From Sphaerospermopsis aphanizomenoides BCCUSP55 (lineage in GTDB: Bacteria; Cyanobacteriota; Cyanobacteriia; Cyanobacteriales; Nostocaceae), in the NCBI RefSeq assembly GCF_001586785.1, contig NZ_LUFH02000056.1, positions 1 through 40,611 of the forward strand: DNA of 40,611 nt, written 5' to 3'. The position numbers were made by a program, and so were the translations under genes. This document shows, one piece after another, positions 8,996 through 17,544 of this stretch. Every line of letters starts with the position of its first letter. Positions within the stretch are counted from its first letter, which is position 1. A model generated the notes under the pieces. The model ran no database searches. It had not been told where the DNA came from and saw only the letters and a list, made by a program, of their open reading frames with translations.

Positions 8996-10507
8996 ATGAA
9001 AAAAATCTGGTTGGGACTTTTGCTATCTTTTTCCATGATTTCCACTCCTAGCTACACCTCAGCTATGGAATACAAGTATCCATTTGCACTAAGTCAAAGT
9101 TTGACTTCCGCACAAGATACTGAAAAATTTTATACCGCAGCCGCGAGGATAGTACAGCAGCAGATTTATTTAATTGCTAGACTTGAACAAGCACTGAATA
9201 GCCCAGACCCCAACAAAATGAGAGCTGTTCGGGGGCAATTAACTATTAACACCTATTCTGTAGAAAGTTTTCTCAAACGTCAGTACCCAAATTTCCAAAC
9301 TTTGTGTACTGCAAAAGGAGAGGTTTCTCAACAGTCTTCTTTGGCTGTGCAGTTAACTGATTCCCAATCTCAAATTTACTGCTATTTGTACGCTTATAGC
9401 CAGGAATTATGGAAGTTATCCCCAGTTATAGACCGGCTGTTGTCTCGACGAGGTGAGTTAGCCTTGGTTAGACCACTACCCTTAGTTTCTGTCCAACGAA
9501 AGTCAGATCCGGTACTTTCCATTGCAACCGTGCAGCGTCCTGATCTTGGTAAACTAGCTACACCTTTTGCAAGTAGAGAACCAGATATCACTTCCTCAGC
9601 AGTACCAGTAGTTGGTATTACTAGCAAAACAGCCATAGCCAACTATGTACCACCTATCCAACCAGCCATTGGTATACCCGAAGAAGCTATTTCAACTCTC
9701 AAAACTGCAAATCAAAGATTGAAAGCAGCCCAAGCAGCATTTCCCCAAAATACTAAATTTATCAATCCTCAAGAAGATGCAGCGATATTAGACCGGTTTA
9801 CTTACGACATTGATCCCCAAGAAAAACAAACCTACGCTCAATTTTTAACATTGCCTAACACGGGCATCTTTCGAGTCTTACCTGATTTAGTCTACCGTCA
9901 TCAGCCAAATACTCTCCAGAATAGATTACTACCCAGTGTTAGTGAGCGTTATCCTTTTCCTACTGTTGGTGAAGTTAAAGGAAATTTTATCCCCAGTTTA
10001 GCATTGAAAATGATTGGTGATAACTTCCATTTAGTCCATGCAGGAGCCAATTATGGCTTCATGATCGATTTGGGTGATATACCCTTGGAAAAGTTGGATG
10101 ACAGGCTACAAGCTGTTTCTGCACCCACGGGAGATTTTTTCCGTAACTATCAACCTCCTAAACAGTTAAAAGCCTTACAAATAGACAGACAGCGGTTTTT
10201 AACTGGCAAAGACCAGAACTGGTCGCAAAATCAAATTTTATTGGCAAGTGCCAAAGCCTCATTAAATCATACTTATTTAGTGCGATCGCTCCAATTCCAA
10301 CTGCCAGAAATCATCTTAAATCCTCAACCTATTTCCCCACAAAATAGCCGTATTAGGCAGCAATTAGGACAAATACCCAGTAGTGATACAATTATCGCCT
10401 TCCGCGCCGTGCGTCGCCGTGCAGATGGCAGCTACACCATTCTGTGGCGAGTTCTTAACCAGTTACCAGCACCGCAAATAGAAGATATAGAAAAATATGT
10501 ACAGTAG
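8996..10507 (+). CDS. Secreted protein of unknown function
   Basis: Not recognised. From the ATG at 8996 the 503-residue product starts with a classic signal peptide (MKKIWLGLLLSFSMISTPS, predicted cut after a serine/alanine-rich stretch near residue 25). The frame can be extended upstream to a TTG at 8930, but the signal peptide fixes the start at 8996. The mature part has no membrane helix. It has a Pro/Val/Thr-rich linker around 180-240, and a C-terminal half with NFHLVHAGANYGFMIDLGDI. Only two cysteines are obvious (LCTAKG and IYCYLY), possibly a disulfide. It is probably periplasmic. The next gene downstream is also exported, but repeats lie between, so an operon is not shown. Confidence 0.7.
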   Translation: MKKIWLGLLLSFSMISTPSYTSAMEYKYPFALSQSLTSAQDTEKFYTAAARIVQQQIYLIARLEQALNSPDPNKMRAVRGQLTINTYSVESFLKRQYPNFQTLCTAKGEVSQQSSLAVQLTDSQSQIYCYLYAYSQELWKLSPVIDRLLSRRGELALVRPLPLVSVQRKSDPVLSIATVQRPDLGKLATPFASREPDITSSAVPVVGITSKTAIANYVPPIQPAIGIPEEAISTLKTANQRLKAAQAAFPQNTKFINPQEDAAILDRFTYDIDPQEKQTYAQFLTLPNTGIFRVLPDLVYRHQPNTLQNRLLPSVSERYPFPTVGEVKGNFIPSLALKMIGDNFHLVHAGANYGFMIDLGDIPLEKLDDRLQAVSAPTGDFFRNYQPPKQLKALQIDRQRFLTGKDQNWSQNQILLASAKASLNHTYLVRSLQFQLPEIILNPQPISPQNSRIRQQLGQIPSSDTIIAFRAVRRRADGSYTILWRVLNQLPAPQIEDIEKYVQ

Positions 10508-10526
10508 GGGCGGGGTTTCCCCGCCC
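10508..10526. repeat. GC-rich palindrome at a stop codon
   Basis: GGGCGGGG-TTT-CCCCGCCC, a perfect 8-bp stem with a 3-nt loop, starting directly after the TAG stop of the upstream gene. It is the same element as 4483-4505 in inverse orientation. It could act as a transcript 3' end; there is no T-run. Confidence 0.8.
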
Positions 10527-10581
10527 GTTCAGGAGTTCAGGAGTTCAGGAGTTCCAGGAGTTCAGGAGTTCAGGAGTTCAG
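10527..10581. repeat. Octamer tandem repeat (GTTCAGGA)
   Basis: Five exact GTTCAGGA units and one 9-bp variant (GTTCCAGGA), ending in a partial unit. It directly follows the GC-rich palindrome. Confidence 0.9.
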
Positions 10582-10601
10582 AATAAAGAATTAATTTTTC
10601 T

Positions 10602-10651
10602 CCCCCTGCTTCCCCTGCTTCCCCTGCTTCCTGTTCCCTGTTCCCTGTCCC
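10602..10651. repeat. CCCCTGCTT and CCCTGTT tandem repeats
   Basis: Three CCCCTGCTT nonamers followed by CCTGTTC heptamers. The same nonamer array recurs at 35011-35045 and, in inverse orientation, at 31090-31130. Confidence 0.85.
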
Positions 10652-10702
10652 CTGATAACTAAAATGCTAGGGTAGAAAAGGAAACTTGATTTGTAATTTC
10701 CT

Positions 10703-12079
10703 GTGCCGTCTTCTAACCGTCCAGCTATCTTTCTGAGTATGGCTGTTTTACTCTCTTCCTTGACAGCCTGTGCTAATGGTTCTGCGTCCAAAAATTTGGA
10801 ACAGTCTTTAGCAGCAGATCCCCTATTGCAAAATAACCCTACAGTTTTTAGTCAAGCTAAGAATCAGGAAATAGCAACTGCATCTAAAGTTCAGTTACCT
10901 ACTGACTTTCCTCAAGATATTCCTATATATCCTAATGCCACATTACAGGAAGTTCAACCTGTTAATAATTCAAACAATTCAGAACAAAAAGTCTTAACTC
11001 GCTGGCAAAGTTCTGACCCTAGCAATGTTATTGCCAATTTTTACAGTAGTCAGTTTCAAAATCAAAACTGGAAAATTTTACAAAAACCACAAGATGATAC
11101 ACAAGGTATTTTTGAAGTCCAAAAAAATAATTTGTTGTTAAAAGTAACTATTCAACCAAAATCAGTTACTAATGCGTCACCAAATCAACCCCAAACAGCA
11201 ACTGAATTATTAATTGAATACTTACCCACTAAAATTGCTAGTAATCAACCAACAACTAATCAACCTAATTTAAATCCTAATTCTAATGAAGTTCCCCAAG
11301 CAGGTGATCCAAATTTTATTGGACCTGTAGCACCAAACACAAATGTAGTTAAACAGCCAGTTAGCCCCGTCACTACATCTGAACCTCAAGAATTTAGCGA
11401 TTTAAATCAAGTACCACCAGAATGGAGAAAACAGATTCAAGATTTGGCAACATTGGGGGTTTTGTCCCTAGAAAAAGACGAAAATAAAACTATTTCTAAT
11501 TCTCAAAATCACCAATTTAAACCCGATAAAATCATTACCCGCAGAGAATACGCTCGTTGGCTAGTTGCTGCTAATAATGCCATGTATGCTAATAATCCTG
11601 CTAAACAAATTCGTTTGGCATCAGCAAGCACTCAACCGGCTTTTAGAGATGTTTTACCGCAAGATCCTGATTTTCCCGCAATTCAAGGATTAGCAGAAGC
11701 GGGATTAATTGCCAGTTCTTTGTCTGGAGATGCAACAGCAGTTTTATTCCGTCCTGATGCACCTCTCACACGGGAACAGTTGCTGTTGTGGAAAGTTCCT
11801 TTAGATATTCGTCAAGCTTTACCTGCGGCTAACTTAGAAGCCGTCAGACAAACCTGGGGTTTCCAAGATACAGAAAAAATTGATCCTAAAGCACTAAGAG
11901 CAATATTGGCTGATTTTCAAAGTGCTGAACAATCAAATATTCGCCGGGTGTTTGGGTATACAACTTTATTTCAACCCAAAAAAGCTGTAACTCGTGCTGA
12001 AGCTGGTGCTGCTTTGTCTTATTTCGGTATTCAAAGTGAGGGAATGTCAGCAACTGAGGCTTTGAAATTGAAAAGTTAA
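10703..12079 (+). CDS. Lipoprotein with SLH-like domains
   Basis: A 458-residue exported protein. The N-terminus has a lipoprotein signal (AIFLSMAVLLSSLTAC, lipobox L-T-A-C, Cys about residue 23). Residues 60-170 form an alpha/beta domain beginning LPTDFPQDIPIYPNATL, then a Pro/Asn-rich linker. The C-terminal third carries S-layer-homology-type repeats: ITRREYARWLVAANNAMY, FRDVLPQDPDFPAIQGLAEAGLI and KAVTRAEAGAALSYFG. SLH repeats bind cell-wall polymers, so it probably bridges outer membrane or periplasm and peptidoglycan; that is inference. The start is GTG at 10703; a later ATG (residue 13) would destroy the signal peptide. It is a typical cyanobacterial SLH protein without a known specific role. 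Confidence 0.8.
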   Translation: MPSSNRPAIFLSMAVLLSSLTACANGSASKNLEQSLAADPLLQNNPTVFSQAKNQEIATASKVQLPTDFPQDIPIYPNATLQEVQPVNNSNNSEQKVLTRWQSSDPSNVIANFYSSQFQNQNWKILQKPQDDTQGIFEVQKNNLLLKVTIQPKSVTNASPNQPQTATELLIEYLPTKIASNQPTTNQPNLNPNSNEVPQAGDPNFIGPVAPNTNVVKQPVSPVTTSEPQEFSDLNQVPPEWRKQIQDLATLGVLSLEKDENKTISNSQNHQFKPDKIITRREYARWLVAANNAMYANNPAKQIRLASASTQPAFRDVLPQDPDFPAIQGLAEAGLIASSLSGDATAVLFRPDAPLTREQLLLWKVPLDIRQALPAANLEAVRQTWGFQDTEKIDPKALRAILADFQSAEQSNIRRVFGYTTLFQPKKAVTRAEAGAALSYFGIQSEGMSATEALKLKS

Positions 12080-12131
12080 AGGAGGGGAGCATGGGAGCGG
12101 GGGAGCAGAGGAGCAGGGGAGAAAATAAATA

Positions 12132-12158
12132 ATTTACGAATTACGAATTACGAATTAT
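12132..12158. repeat. Heptamer tandem repeat (TTACGAA)
   Basis: Three TTACGAA units and a partial unit overlapping the 3' end of the minus-strand aldolase-family gene, whose TAA stop (12155-12157) is inside the array. Just upstream (12080-12120) lies a purine-rich GGGAGCA-type repeat. Confidence 0.85.
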
Positions 12159-12931
12159 TCGATTAAATCCGGTTCTTGATGCACAATCATTTCATACAAC
12201 GGTTGAAAGCTAAACCAACCCAATTCATGAGAACCTACTTGGCTATAGGCTACACTGGCAGATTCTGGTTTGATTAAATGGGGTTTGCCAGCAGCTTCTG
12301 CCATTAATTGGGCTTGACAAGAACGTTCCATTGTGATAAACCACCAAGCTGCTTCATCAACTGAGTGGCCAACTGTCAGTAGTCCATGATTTTGCAGGAT
12401 AATGGCTTTATGCTGTCCGAGGGTTTGGGCAATGCGCTGGCCTTCTTTAGGGTCAAGTACAACCCCTGTATAATCCGTAAATAGGCTATGGTCTTGATAG
12501 AAAGCACAAGCGTCTTGGGTGAGAGGGTCTAAAAGACGACCTAAAGTAGACCAAGTTTTACCGTAGATAGAATGGGCATGGGCAGCAGCTACTACGTCAG
12601 GACGGGCGGCGTGGACTTGGGAATGAATGGCGAAAGCTGCCTTGTTTACTAGCCTGTCGCCATAAATGACTTCACCATCTTGGTTAACTAATATCAGGTC
12701 GCTAACTTTAATCAACCCAAAATGGACACCAAAGGGGTTCACCCAAAAGTGTTCTGGGTTTTCTGGGTCGCGGGCAGTGATGTGTCCAGCAATACCTTCA
12801 TCAAATCCATATCGAGAAAATAGCCTAAATGCTGCTGCTAAACGCTGTTTTCTATGTAGTCTTTCTTCTTCAATGGAAGCAAAGGTTGGTAGTTGGGGTA
12901 GATTTTGTGTTGGTTTGGATATAACTTGCAT
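12155..12931 (-). CDS. Class II aldolase/adducin family protein
   Basis: A 258-residue protein of the class II aldolase/adducin family, metal-dependent enzymes such as fuculose-1-phosphate and ribulose-5-phosphate aldolases/epimerases. Family features: FSRYGFDEGIAGHITARDP, the HFWVNPFGVHF segment, the zinc ligands in AAAHAHSIYGK, and LQNHGLLTVGHSVDEAAWWF near residues 190-210. The substrate cannot be told from sequence. The frame stays open to an ATG at 13006, but that extension is encoded by a MITE-like repeat (12975-13084), so the ATG at 12931 (MQVISKPTQNLPQLP) is the better start. Confidence 0.87.
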   Translation of the reverse strand: MQVISKPTQNLPQLPTFASIEEERLHRKQRLAAAFRLFSRYGFDEGIAGHITARDPENPEHFWVNPFGVHFGLIKVSDLILVNQDGEVIYGDRLVNKAAFAIHSQVHAARPDVVAAAHAHSIYGKTWSTLGRLLDPLTQDACAFYQDHSLFTDYTGVVLDPKEGQRIAQTLGQHKAIILQNHGLLTVGHSVDEAAWWFITMERSCQAQLMAEAAGKPHLIKPESASVAYSQVGSHELGWFSFQPLYEMIVHQEPDLIE

Positions 12932-12974
12932 ATAATTCGGATGTTTAATGAAATCCGGGTATCTGTGGTAAGTG

Positions 12975-13084
12975 TATATAGCGTTTTCCAGTCTAAGGAA
13001 GTACAAAGTTATCTGCGTTTATCTGCGTCCATCCGCGTTCAATTATTACTGCTTGTACCTCACTTGAATGGGAATGGCTATATA
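12975..13084. mobile_element. MITE-like element with imperfect inverted ends
   Basis: About 110 bp bounded by TATATAGCGTTTTCCAGTC at the left and, on the opposite strand, TATATAGCCATTCCCATTC at the right. The similarity continues inward for about 34 bp with mismatches (both arms reach GTACAA). The centre (13011-13040) is three 10-bp repeats of the ATCTGCGTTT type. TA-rich flanks fit a TA target site. It has no coding capacity and sits in the divergent promoter region of the aldolase-family and M42 genes. Confidence 0.65.
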
Positions 13085-13138
13085 TAACTTAAGATATCAA
13101 TTGTACTGAAAAAACATAAATCTAAAATCTAAAATCCG

Positions 13139-14185
13139 ATGTGGGATTACGAACAGTTATTTGAGATTATAGAAGAATTAGTCATGCACCATTCACCTAG
13201 TGGTGTAGAAACAGAAATTAACGAGTTTTTGTTAGAGCGATTTACAGCGTTGGGAGTGGAGGTATGGTGCGATCGCGCCGATAATATTATAGCCAAAATC
13301 CCCGGCAAAAATCCAGACCGAGCCATCGCTATCACCGCCCACAAAGATGAAATTGGGGCAATTGTCAAAAGTATCGGTGACGCTGGTAAAGTGGAAGTTC
13401 GCAAATTAGGTGGTGCTTTTCCTTGGGTTTATGGTGAGGGAGTTGTTGATTTACTAGGAGATAATGAAACTATTAGCGGTATTCTCAGCTTTGGTTCTCG
13501 CCATGTTTCCCATGAATCACCTCAAAAAGTTCAGCAAGAAGACACCCCTGTCAAATGGGAAAATGCCTGGATAGAAACTAAACGCACTACTGCTGAACTG
13601 GAAGCTGCGGGAATTCGACCAGGAACAAGAATGGTTGTGGGTAAGCATCGCAAGCGGCCAATTAGATTAAATGACCATATCGCCAGTTACACTTTAGATA
13701 ATAAAGCTTCTGTCGCCATTCTCCTATCTTTAGCTGCAACCTTAAAACAGCCAATTGTTGATGTTTATTTAGTTGCTTCTGCTAAGGAAGAAGTCGGGGC
13801 AATTGGGGCATTATTTTTCACGCAAAATCAAAAATTAGATGCCCTCGTCGCTTTAGAAATTTGTCCTCTTTCTAGTGAATATCCTATTGAAGATGGAGAA
13901 AAACCGGTTCTTCTAGTTCAAGATGGCTATGGAATTTATGATGAAAATTTGAATGGAGAATTACGCCAATGTGCTAAAAAATTAGATTTAAGTTTGCAAT
14001 TGGCAACTTTAAGCGGTTTTGGTAGTGATGCTTCCATTGCTATGAAATTCGGCCATGTAGCGCGTGCAGCTTGTTTAGCTTTTCCCACGCAAAACACTCA
14101 TGGTTATGAAATTGCCCACTTAGGAGCAATATTAAATTGCGTTAAAGTGCTAAAAGAATTCTGCGAATTTCAATGGCAAAATTAA
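13139..14185 (+). CDS. M42-family zinc aminopeptidase/endoglucanase-like protein
   Basis: A 348-residue cytosolic metallopeptidase of family M42 (tetrahedral aminopeptidases and relatives). The co-catalytic metal ligands are in place: His in ITAHKDEIG (about residue 68), Asp in SYTLDNKASVA (the bridging Asp, here DNK rather than the commoner DDR/DNR), the catalytic Glu pair in ASAKEEVGAIGA, Glu-containing ALEICPLSSEYP and His in TQNTHGYEIAHL. A lid/PDZ-like insertion occupies about 75-170. Length is standard. The ATG follows an AAAATCT heptamer array by 2 bp. It is divergent from the aldolase-family gene. Confidence 0.88.
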   Translation: MWDYEQLFEIIEELVMHHSPSGVETEINEFLLERFTALGVEVWCDRADNIIAKIPGKNPDRAIAITAHKDEIGAIVKSIGDAGKVEVRKLGGAFPWVYGEGVVDLLGDNETISGILSFGSRHVSHESPQKVQQEDTPVKWENAWIETKRTTAELEAAGIRPGTRMVVGKHRKRPIRLNDHIASYTLDNKASVAILLSLAATLKQPIVDVYLVASAKEEVGAIGALFFTQNQKLDALVALEICPLSSEYPIEDGEKPVLLVQDGYGIYDENLNGELRQCAKKLDLSLQLATLSGFGSDASIAMKFGHVARAACLAFPTQNTHGYEIAHLGAILNCVKVLKEFCEFQWQN

Positions 14186-14660
14186 ATGAATACTTGACCA
14201 ATTAATTTCCACAAATATAAGTATCTAAGCAAAATTAATTGCACATAGTAATTTAAAAACCAAAGCTCCGTACTCCTTACCTTTTCCCTATTCTCTGTTA
14301 AGAGTTCTCTCTCTTAAATATGAAATTTATTTTGCATGACTACTTAATATAATGCTCATGTGAATAATCCTTTGGTCTTCAAACATCACCCTTTCCCGAT
14401 AAAATTATACCAAAGAAAGCGCATGATCCTGTGCTGACAACAACATCAATTGCTTTACTTGACCGAAAATAAACCACTCCGGTTATTTTTCCTTCAGCCT
14501 TTTCAGAGTTTCACGGGTAATATTAAGGTTGATCCCAACAGACAGCCAATATTACGATAGCTGCCAATTTCCCCAAATCAAACTCAGTAACAAATAATGC
14601 AACTAATTCTCCTATCATCAAGGTAGACACCTAACTGGTATTGTTAAATAACACACATAA
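14186..14660. other. Gene-free stretch
   Basis: 475 bp AT-rich. I see no convincing gene. On the minus strand a short open frame (NLNITRETLKRLKEK then TAA, around 14490-14540) preceded by stops looks like a possible remnant, but I cannot assign it. Confidence 0.5.
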
Positions 14661-14664
14661 CTAA

Positions 14665-14736
<72 letters not shown>

Positions 14737-14750
14737 ATACACGATTTAAA

Positions 14751-14756
14751 AGTATA
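14751..14756 (-). promoter_or_regulatory. Probable -10 box of tRNA-Thr
   Basis: TATACT on the minus strand, 14 nt upstream of the mature tRNA 5' end. A matching -35 hexamer is not obvious. Confidence 0.45.
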
Positions 14757-14771
14757 GCATCTATTTAGAAA

Positions 14772-15041
14772 ATGGTAGACCCAAATCCCAAAAATCGCCT
14801 CAACCCCAAGCAGTATGCCCACCTGAAAGCAGAAATAGCAGCCCCTTATCGGGGTTTACGCCAATTTATCTATGTAGGTGTAGGTGCTTCTGGTTTTATC
14901 GGCGCATTTGTATTTTTCTTTCAAATACTTGCTGGTAGGAATATTGACAGTGCCTTACCTAACTTTGCCCTACAAGCGGGAATAGTTGCCCTGATGGTAT
15001 TTCTTTACCGATGGGAACAAAAACGGCAAAAACGGTCTTAG
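14772..15041 (+). CDS. DUF3493 / LPA1-Rep27-like small membrane protein
   Basis: An 89-residue protein with the conserved start LNPKQYAHLKAEIAAPYRGLR (about residues 11-30) and two membrane helices (about 31-52 and 62-80), ending in a basic tail. I recognise this as the DUF3493 family, which as I recall was renamed after the plant and algal photosystem II assembly factors LPA1/Rep27. A role in photosystem II biogenesis is inferred from the family. It is divergent from tRNA-Thr by 35 bp, so their promoters overlap. Confidence 0.78.
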   Translation: MVDPNPKNRLNPKQYAHLKAEIAAPYRGLRQFIYVGVGASGFIGAFVFFFQILAGRNIDSALPNFALQAGIVALMVFLYRWEQKRQKRS

Positions 15042-15389
15042 CAGCTAAAAATTCTCACTTCTACCATTTTGGATTTTGGATGATTGATATCAGTGGTCAG
15101 TTGTTTTAGGATTCAGTGTCATACATCCTCCACCCGTATAAAGTCTACAGAGTTCTTCGCAACTGACCAGCCCCTTCGGGGCGAGGTCTGGGGTGTCGGG
15201 TGTGGGGAAGAAAAAGCCCCGAAGTTGAGGTACAAGTCCCTACTTTTAAGTATGGAAACAGAAAAAATATCTATTTTGAGGCGCGTAGTGCGAAAAATTC
15301 AGCGTCCTTGCTGGAAAACCCTGATTTTATTTGGGATTCCCTACACCCCACACCCTACCCCCTACACCCCCTTCATAACTGACTACTAA
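15042..15389. other. Gene-free stretch
   Basis: 348 bp between convergent genes. Open frames here have no recognisable features and I do not call them genes. Visible items are a small CCCC-TTC-GGGG hairpin at 15171-15181 and CTACACCCC-type repeats at about 15340-15371. Confidence 0.6.
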
Positions 15390-17054
15390 CTACTGCGCTG
15401 TCACCAAATAAGGAGAAGGTATTGGTTGAGCGCGTCCAATATTCACAAGTGCTTGATAAACAAAAGCCGCAATATCGGCTCTAGTAGCCTCTCGGTTGGG
15501 GTCTAGCAGTTTTACTGAGGGATAGTTAACAACTAATTGCCTGACAGTGGCCGCAGCAACAGATCCCATTGCATAATTAGGAATCTGAGCAGCATCAGTA
15601 TAAAAACTGAGAACATTGTTACTGTTAGCAGTAAAACTCAAACCATTCGCTAAAGCAACCAAAGCCTGAACTCTAGGAATTTGTTGCTGTGGTTTAAAAG
15701 TACCATCAGGATAACCAGCCACAAATTGACTTTGATAAGCTGATTGTACTGCTCCATAAGCCCAGAAATTAGTTGGCACATCCTTAAACTGAATCGCAGT
15801 CCGTTTAGGAGCAGGTGCTAAAGCTTTGGTGATAATCGTAGCAAATTGAGCGCGAGTTACAGGATCATTCGGTTTAAAAGTGCCATCAGGGAAACCTGCA
15901 ATAATATTTTGGGAAGCTAACGCTTCAATGTAGGCTTTAGCCCAATAACCTGTAGGCACATCCTGAAAAGCTGTAGCACCTGCACTACCACCTCCAGAAC
16001 TTGTACCACCACCTCCAGCAGGAGGATTAACAGTTGCAGCCACAAAATCTACAGCACCAAAAATTCGCTTTTGATCAATATCATTACCAATAGCTACAAT
16101 CCTGTTAGTTTTAGTAGCATTGTTCAAATCGTAACGAGTATTATTGCGAATCAGATTACCACCAGGATTTTCATTAGTCCCAAGATTGGGTAAAGCGTCA
16201 ATAGTGGCAATAATACCATCACGCTTATTGTTTTGAATGACATTCTTACGCAAAACAGGTCTAGCAGATTCGGAGATAAATAGACCATCTTGGTTTTGAA
16301 CAATTTGGTTACCTTCTAGCAAAGGTGTAGAACTACCACCAATTGCTAAACCAAAACCCGTATCCTGAAACGAGTTATTTCTAATCTCACCTTGAGCAGA
16401 TTTAGTGACAGAAATCCCATTCCCAGTGTTTTTCACAAAAACGTTATTTTCAATTTTGGGATTGCCTGTTCCTGTAATGAAAATACCATCTCTAACACTG
16501 TTAGTAAAAGTATTGTTTTGGATGATGGGATTTGTTGATTCTACCCATACAGCCGTACCCCGTTGATTGGGATTAGTAACAGTGACACCACTTACAGTGC
16601 TGTTATTCTCTGCCAGAATGGTAATATCCTGTCTAGCAAAAGTCCGACTGGTGTAATAACCACCACCAATGATCACTGTTCCTTGACCTTTGAGAGATTC
16701 ATCACCTAGAAGTATGACTCCTGGTTTGAGGAGTAAGGGGAAAGTTTCCCCAGTGTCTTTGGTATAGCTACCAGGAGCAAGTTTAATAACTGTACTTGAT
16801 CGAGCCTGAGAAAGAGCAAAGCTGATGGTTTTGTAAGGCGCTTCTGCTGTTGCACCATAACTATTATTGTCTTTGCCAATTACAGGATTAACATAAATCA
16901 CTGTTGCACTGGCTGGGATTTGAGCCATTAAAATCGGCTGAGTAAGAGCCTTAACCTCACCAGGAAATAGCACATACGCACCAGTAAAAACTAACAAGGC
17001 GGTGAGACTACTTCTGAAGGATAAAGTAGAGATGTGAAAACCCCTATATTTCAT
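15390..17054 (-). CDS. Secreted beta-helix (DUF1565) protein with SLH domains
   Basis: A 554-residue exported surface protein. After a signal peptide (hydrophobic 15-32, LTALLVFTGAYVLFPGEV) comes a DUF1565/pectate-lyase-like domain starting IYVNPVIGKDNNSYGA near residue 53 and containing PYKTISFAL. A right-handed parallel beta-helix follows, with repeated NNxF/GI units (IIQNNTFTNS, IENNVFVKN, IRNNSFQDT, LEGNQIVQN), then a Gly/Ser-rich linker around 345-362 and three SLH repeats (FQDVPTGYWAKAYIEALA, FKDVPTNFWAYGAVQSAY and a third near the C-terminus with TRADIAAFVYQAL). The SLH repeats probably anchor it to the cell wall. Substrate unknown. Confidence 0.9.
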   Translation of the reverse strand: MKYRGFHISTLSFRSSLTALLVFTGAYVLFPGEVKALTQPILMAQIPASATVIYVNPVIGKDNNSYGATAEAPYKTISFALSQARSSTVIKLAPGSYTKDTGETFPLLLKPGVILLGDESLKGQGTVIIGGGYYTSRTFARQDITILAENNSTVSGVTVTNPNQRGTAVWVESTNPIIQNNTFTNSVRDGIFITGTGNPKIENNVFVKNTGNGISVTKSAQGEIRNNSFQDTGFGLAIGGSSTPLLEGNQIVQNQDGLFISESARPVLRKNVIQNNKRDGIIATIDALPNLGTNENPGGNLIRNNTRYDLNNATKTNRIVAIGNDIDQKRIFGAVDFVAATVNPPAGGGGTSSGGGSAGATAFQDVPTGYWAKAYIEALASQNIIAGFPDGTFKPNDPVTRAQFATIITKALAPAPKRTAIQFKDVPTNFWAYGAVQSAYQSQFVAGYPDGTFKPQQQIPRVQALVALANGLSFTANSNNVLSFYTDAAQIPNYAMGSVAAATVRQLVVNYPSVKLLDPNREATRADIAAFVYQALVNIGRAQPIPSPYLVTAQ

Positions 17055-17458
17055 TTTTGTACTGTACTTGATGATGTTACTTGTAATACCATTGCAGGAG
17101 ACAGCGTTTAATTCAATACTGTTCGACTCAAAAAATGTAGGTTGGGTTGAGTAACAAAAAAATCCAACAAAATATTTGGTAATGTTACTAGCCCTATGGG
17201 AAGATACTACCCGTCTACATTCCTCTACCCGGCTGACACGCTCAACGTTCTGTAACCTTAAGCGAGTAGTATTGACTATGCTTCAGTCTTCATTGAAAAC
17301 GTCAGAATTCAGGAGTCAGCCTTTCGACTTCTCTTAGATACCAAAAGGCTTTTACTTCTGTCACCTGTCACCTGTTCCCTGTCACCAGTATTGAAAATCC
17401 ATGCCAAACTATACTCGATCATTAATACTTGTTCAGCGGAAATTTTTATTAAAAAAAC
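17055..17458. other. Gene-free stretch upstream of the beta-helix gene
   Basis: About 400 bp with the small palindrome at 17143-17170 and GTCACCT/GTTCCCT heptamers at 17358-17390. No gene or clear promoter was identified. Confidence 0.6.
17143..17170. repeat. Small palindromic repeat (GTTGGGTT...AATCCAAC)
   Basis: GTAGGTTGGGTTGAG followed after a short loop by AATCCAAC. This resembles a dispersed palindrome common in filamentous cyanobacteria, here slightly decayed. It lies in the gap upstream of the beta-helix gene. Confidence 0.5.
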
Positions 17459-17518
17459 AATACGGTTCAGTTAACTTGAGCCACAATGTTTAGCTTGTGG
17501 GGTTAATTGAACCGTATT
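17459..17518 (-). terminator. Intrinsic terminator with a long two-part stem
   Basis: Reading the minus strand, AATACGGTTCAATTAAC pairs with GTTAACTGAACCGTATT (one mismatch), and inside it CCACAA pairs with TTGTGG. The stem is followed at once by a T-rich tail (TGTTTTTTT). This is a strong Rho-independent terminator for minus-strand transcription and lies 26 bp after the ancestral TAA of the decayed small gene at 17545-17823. Confidence 0.8.
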
Positions 17519-17544
17519 TAGATGAAAAAATGGTAATTTTATGG

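Noticed and set aside
15084-15389. A 101-codon plus-strand frame between DUF3493 and the beta-helix gene
   Set aside because: Its end is translated repeat (CTACACCCC) and no part resembles a known protein.
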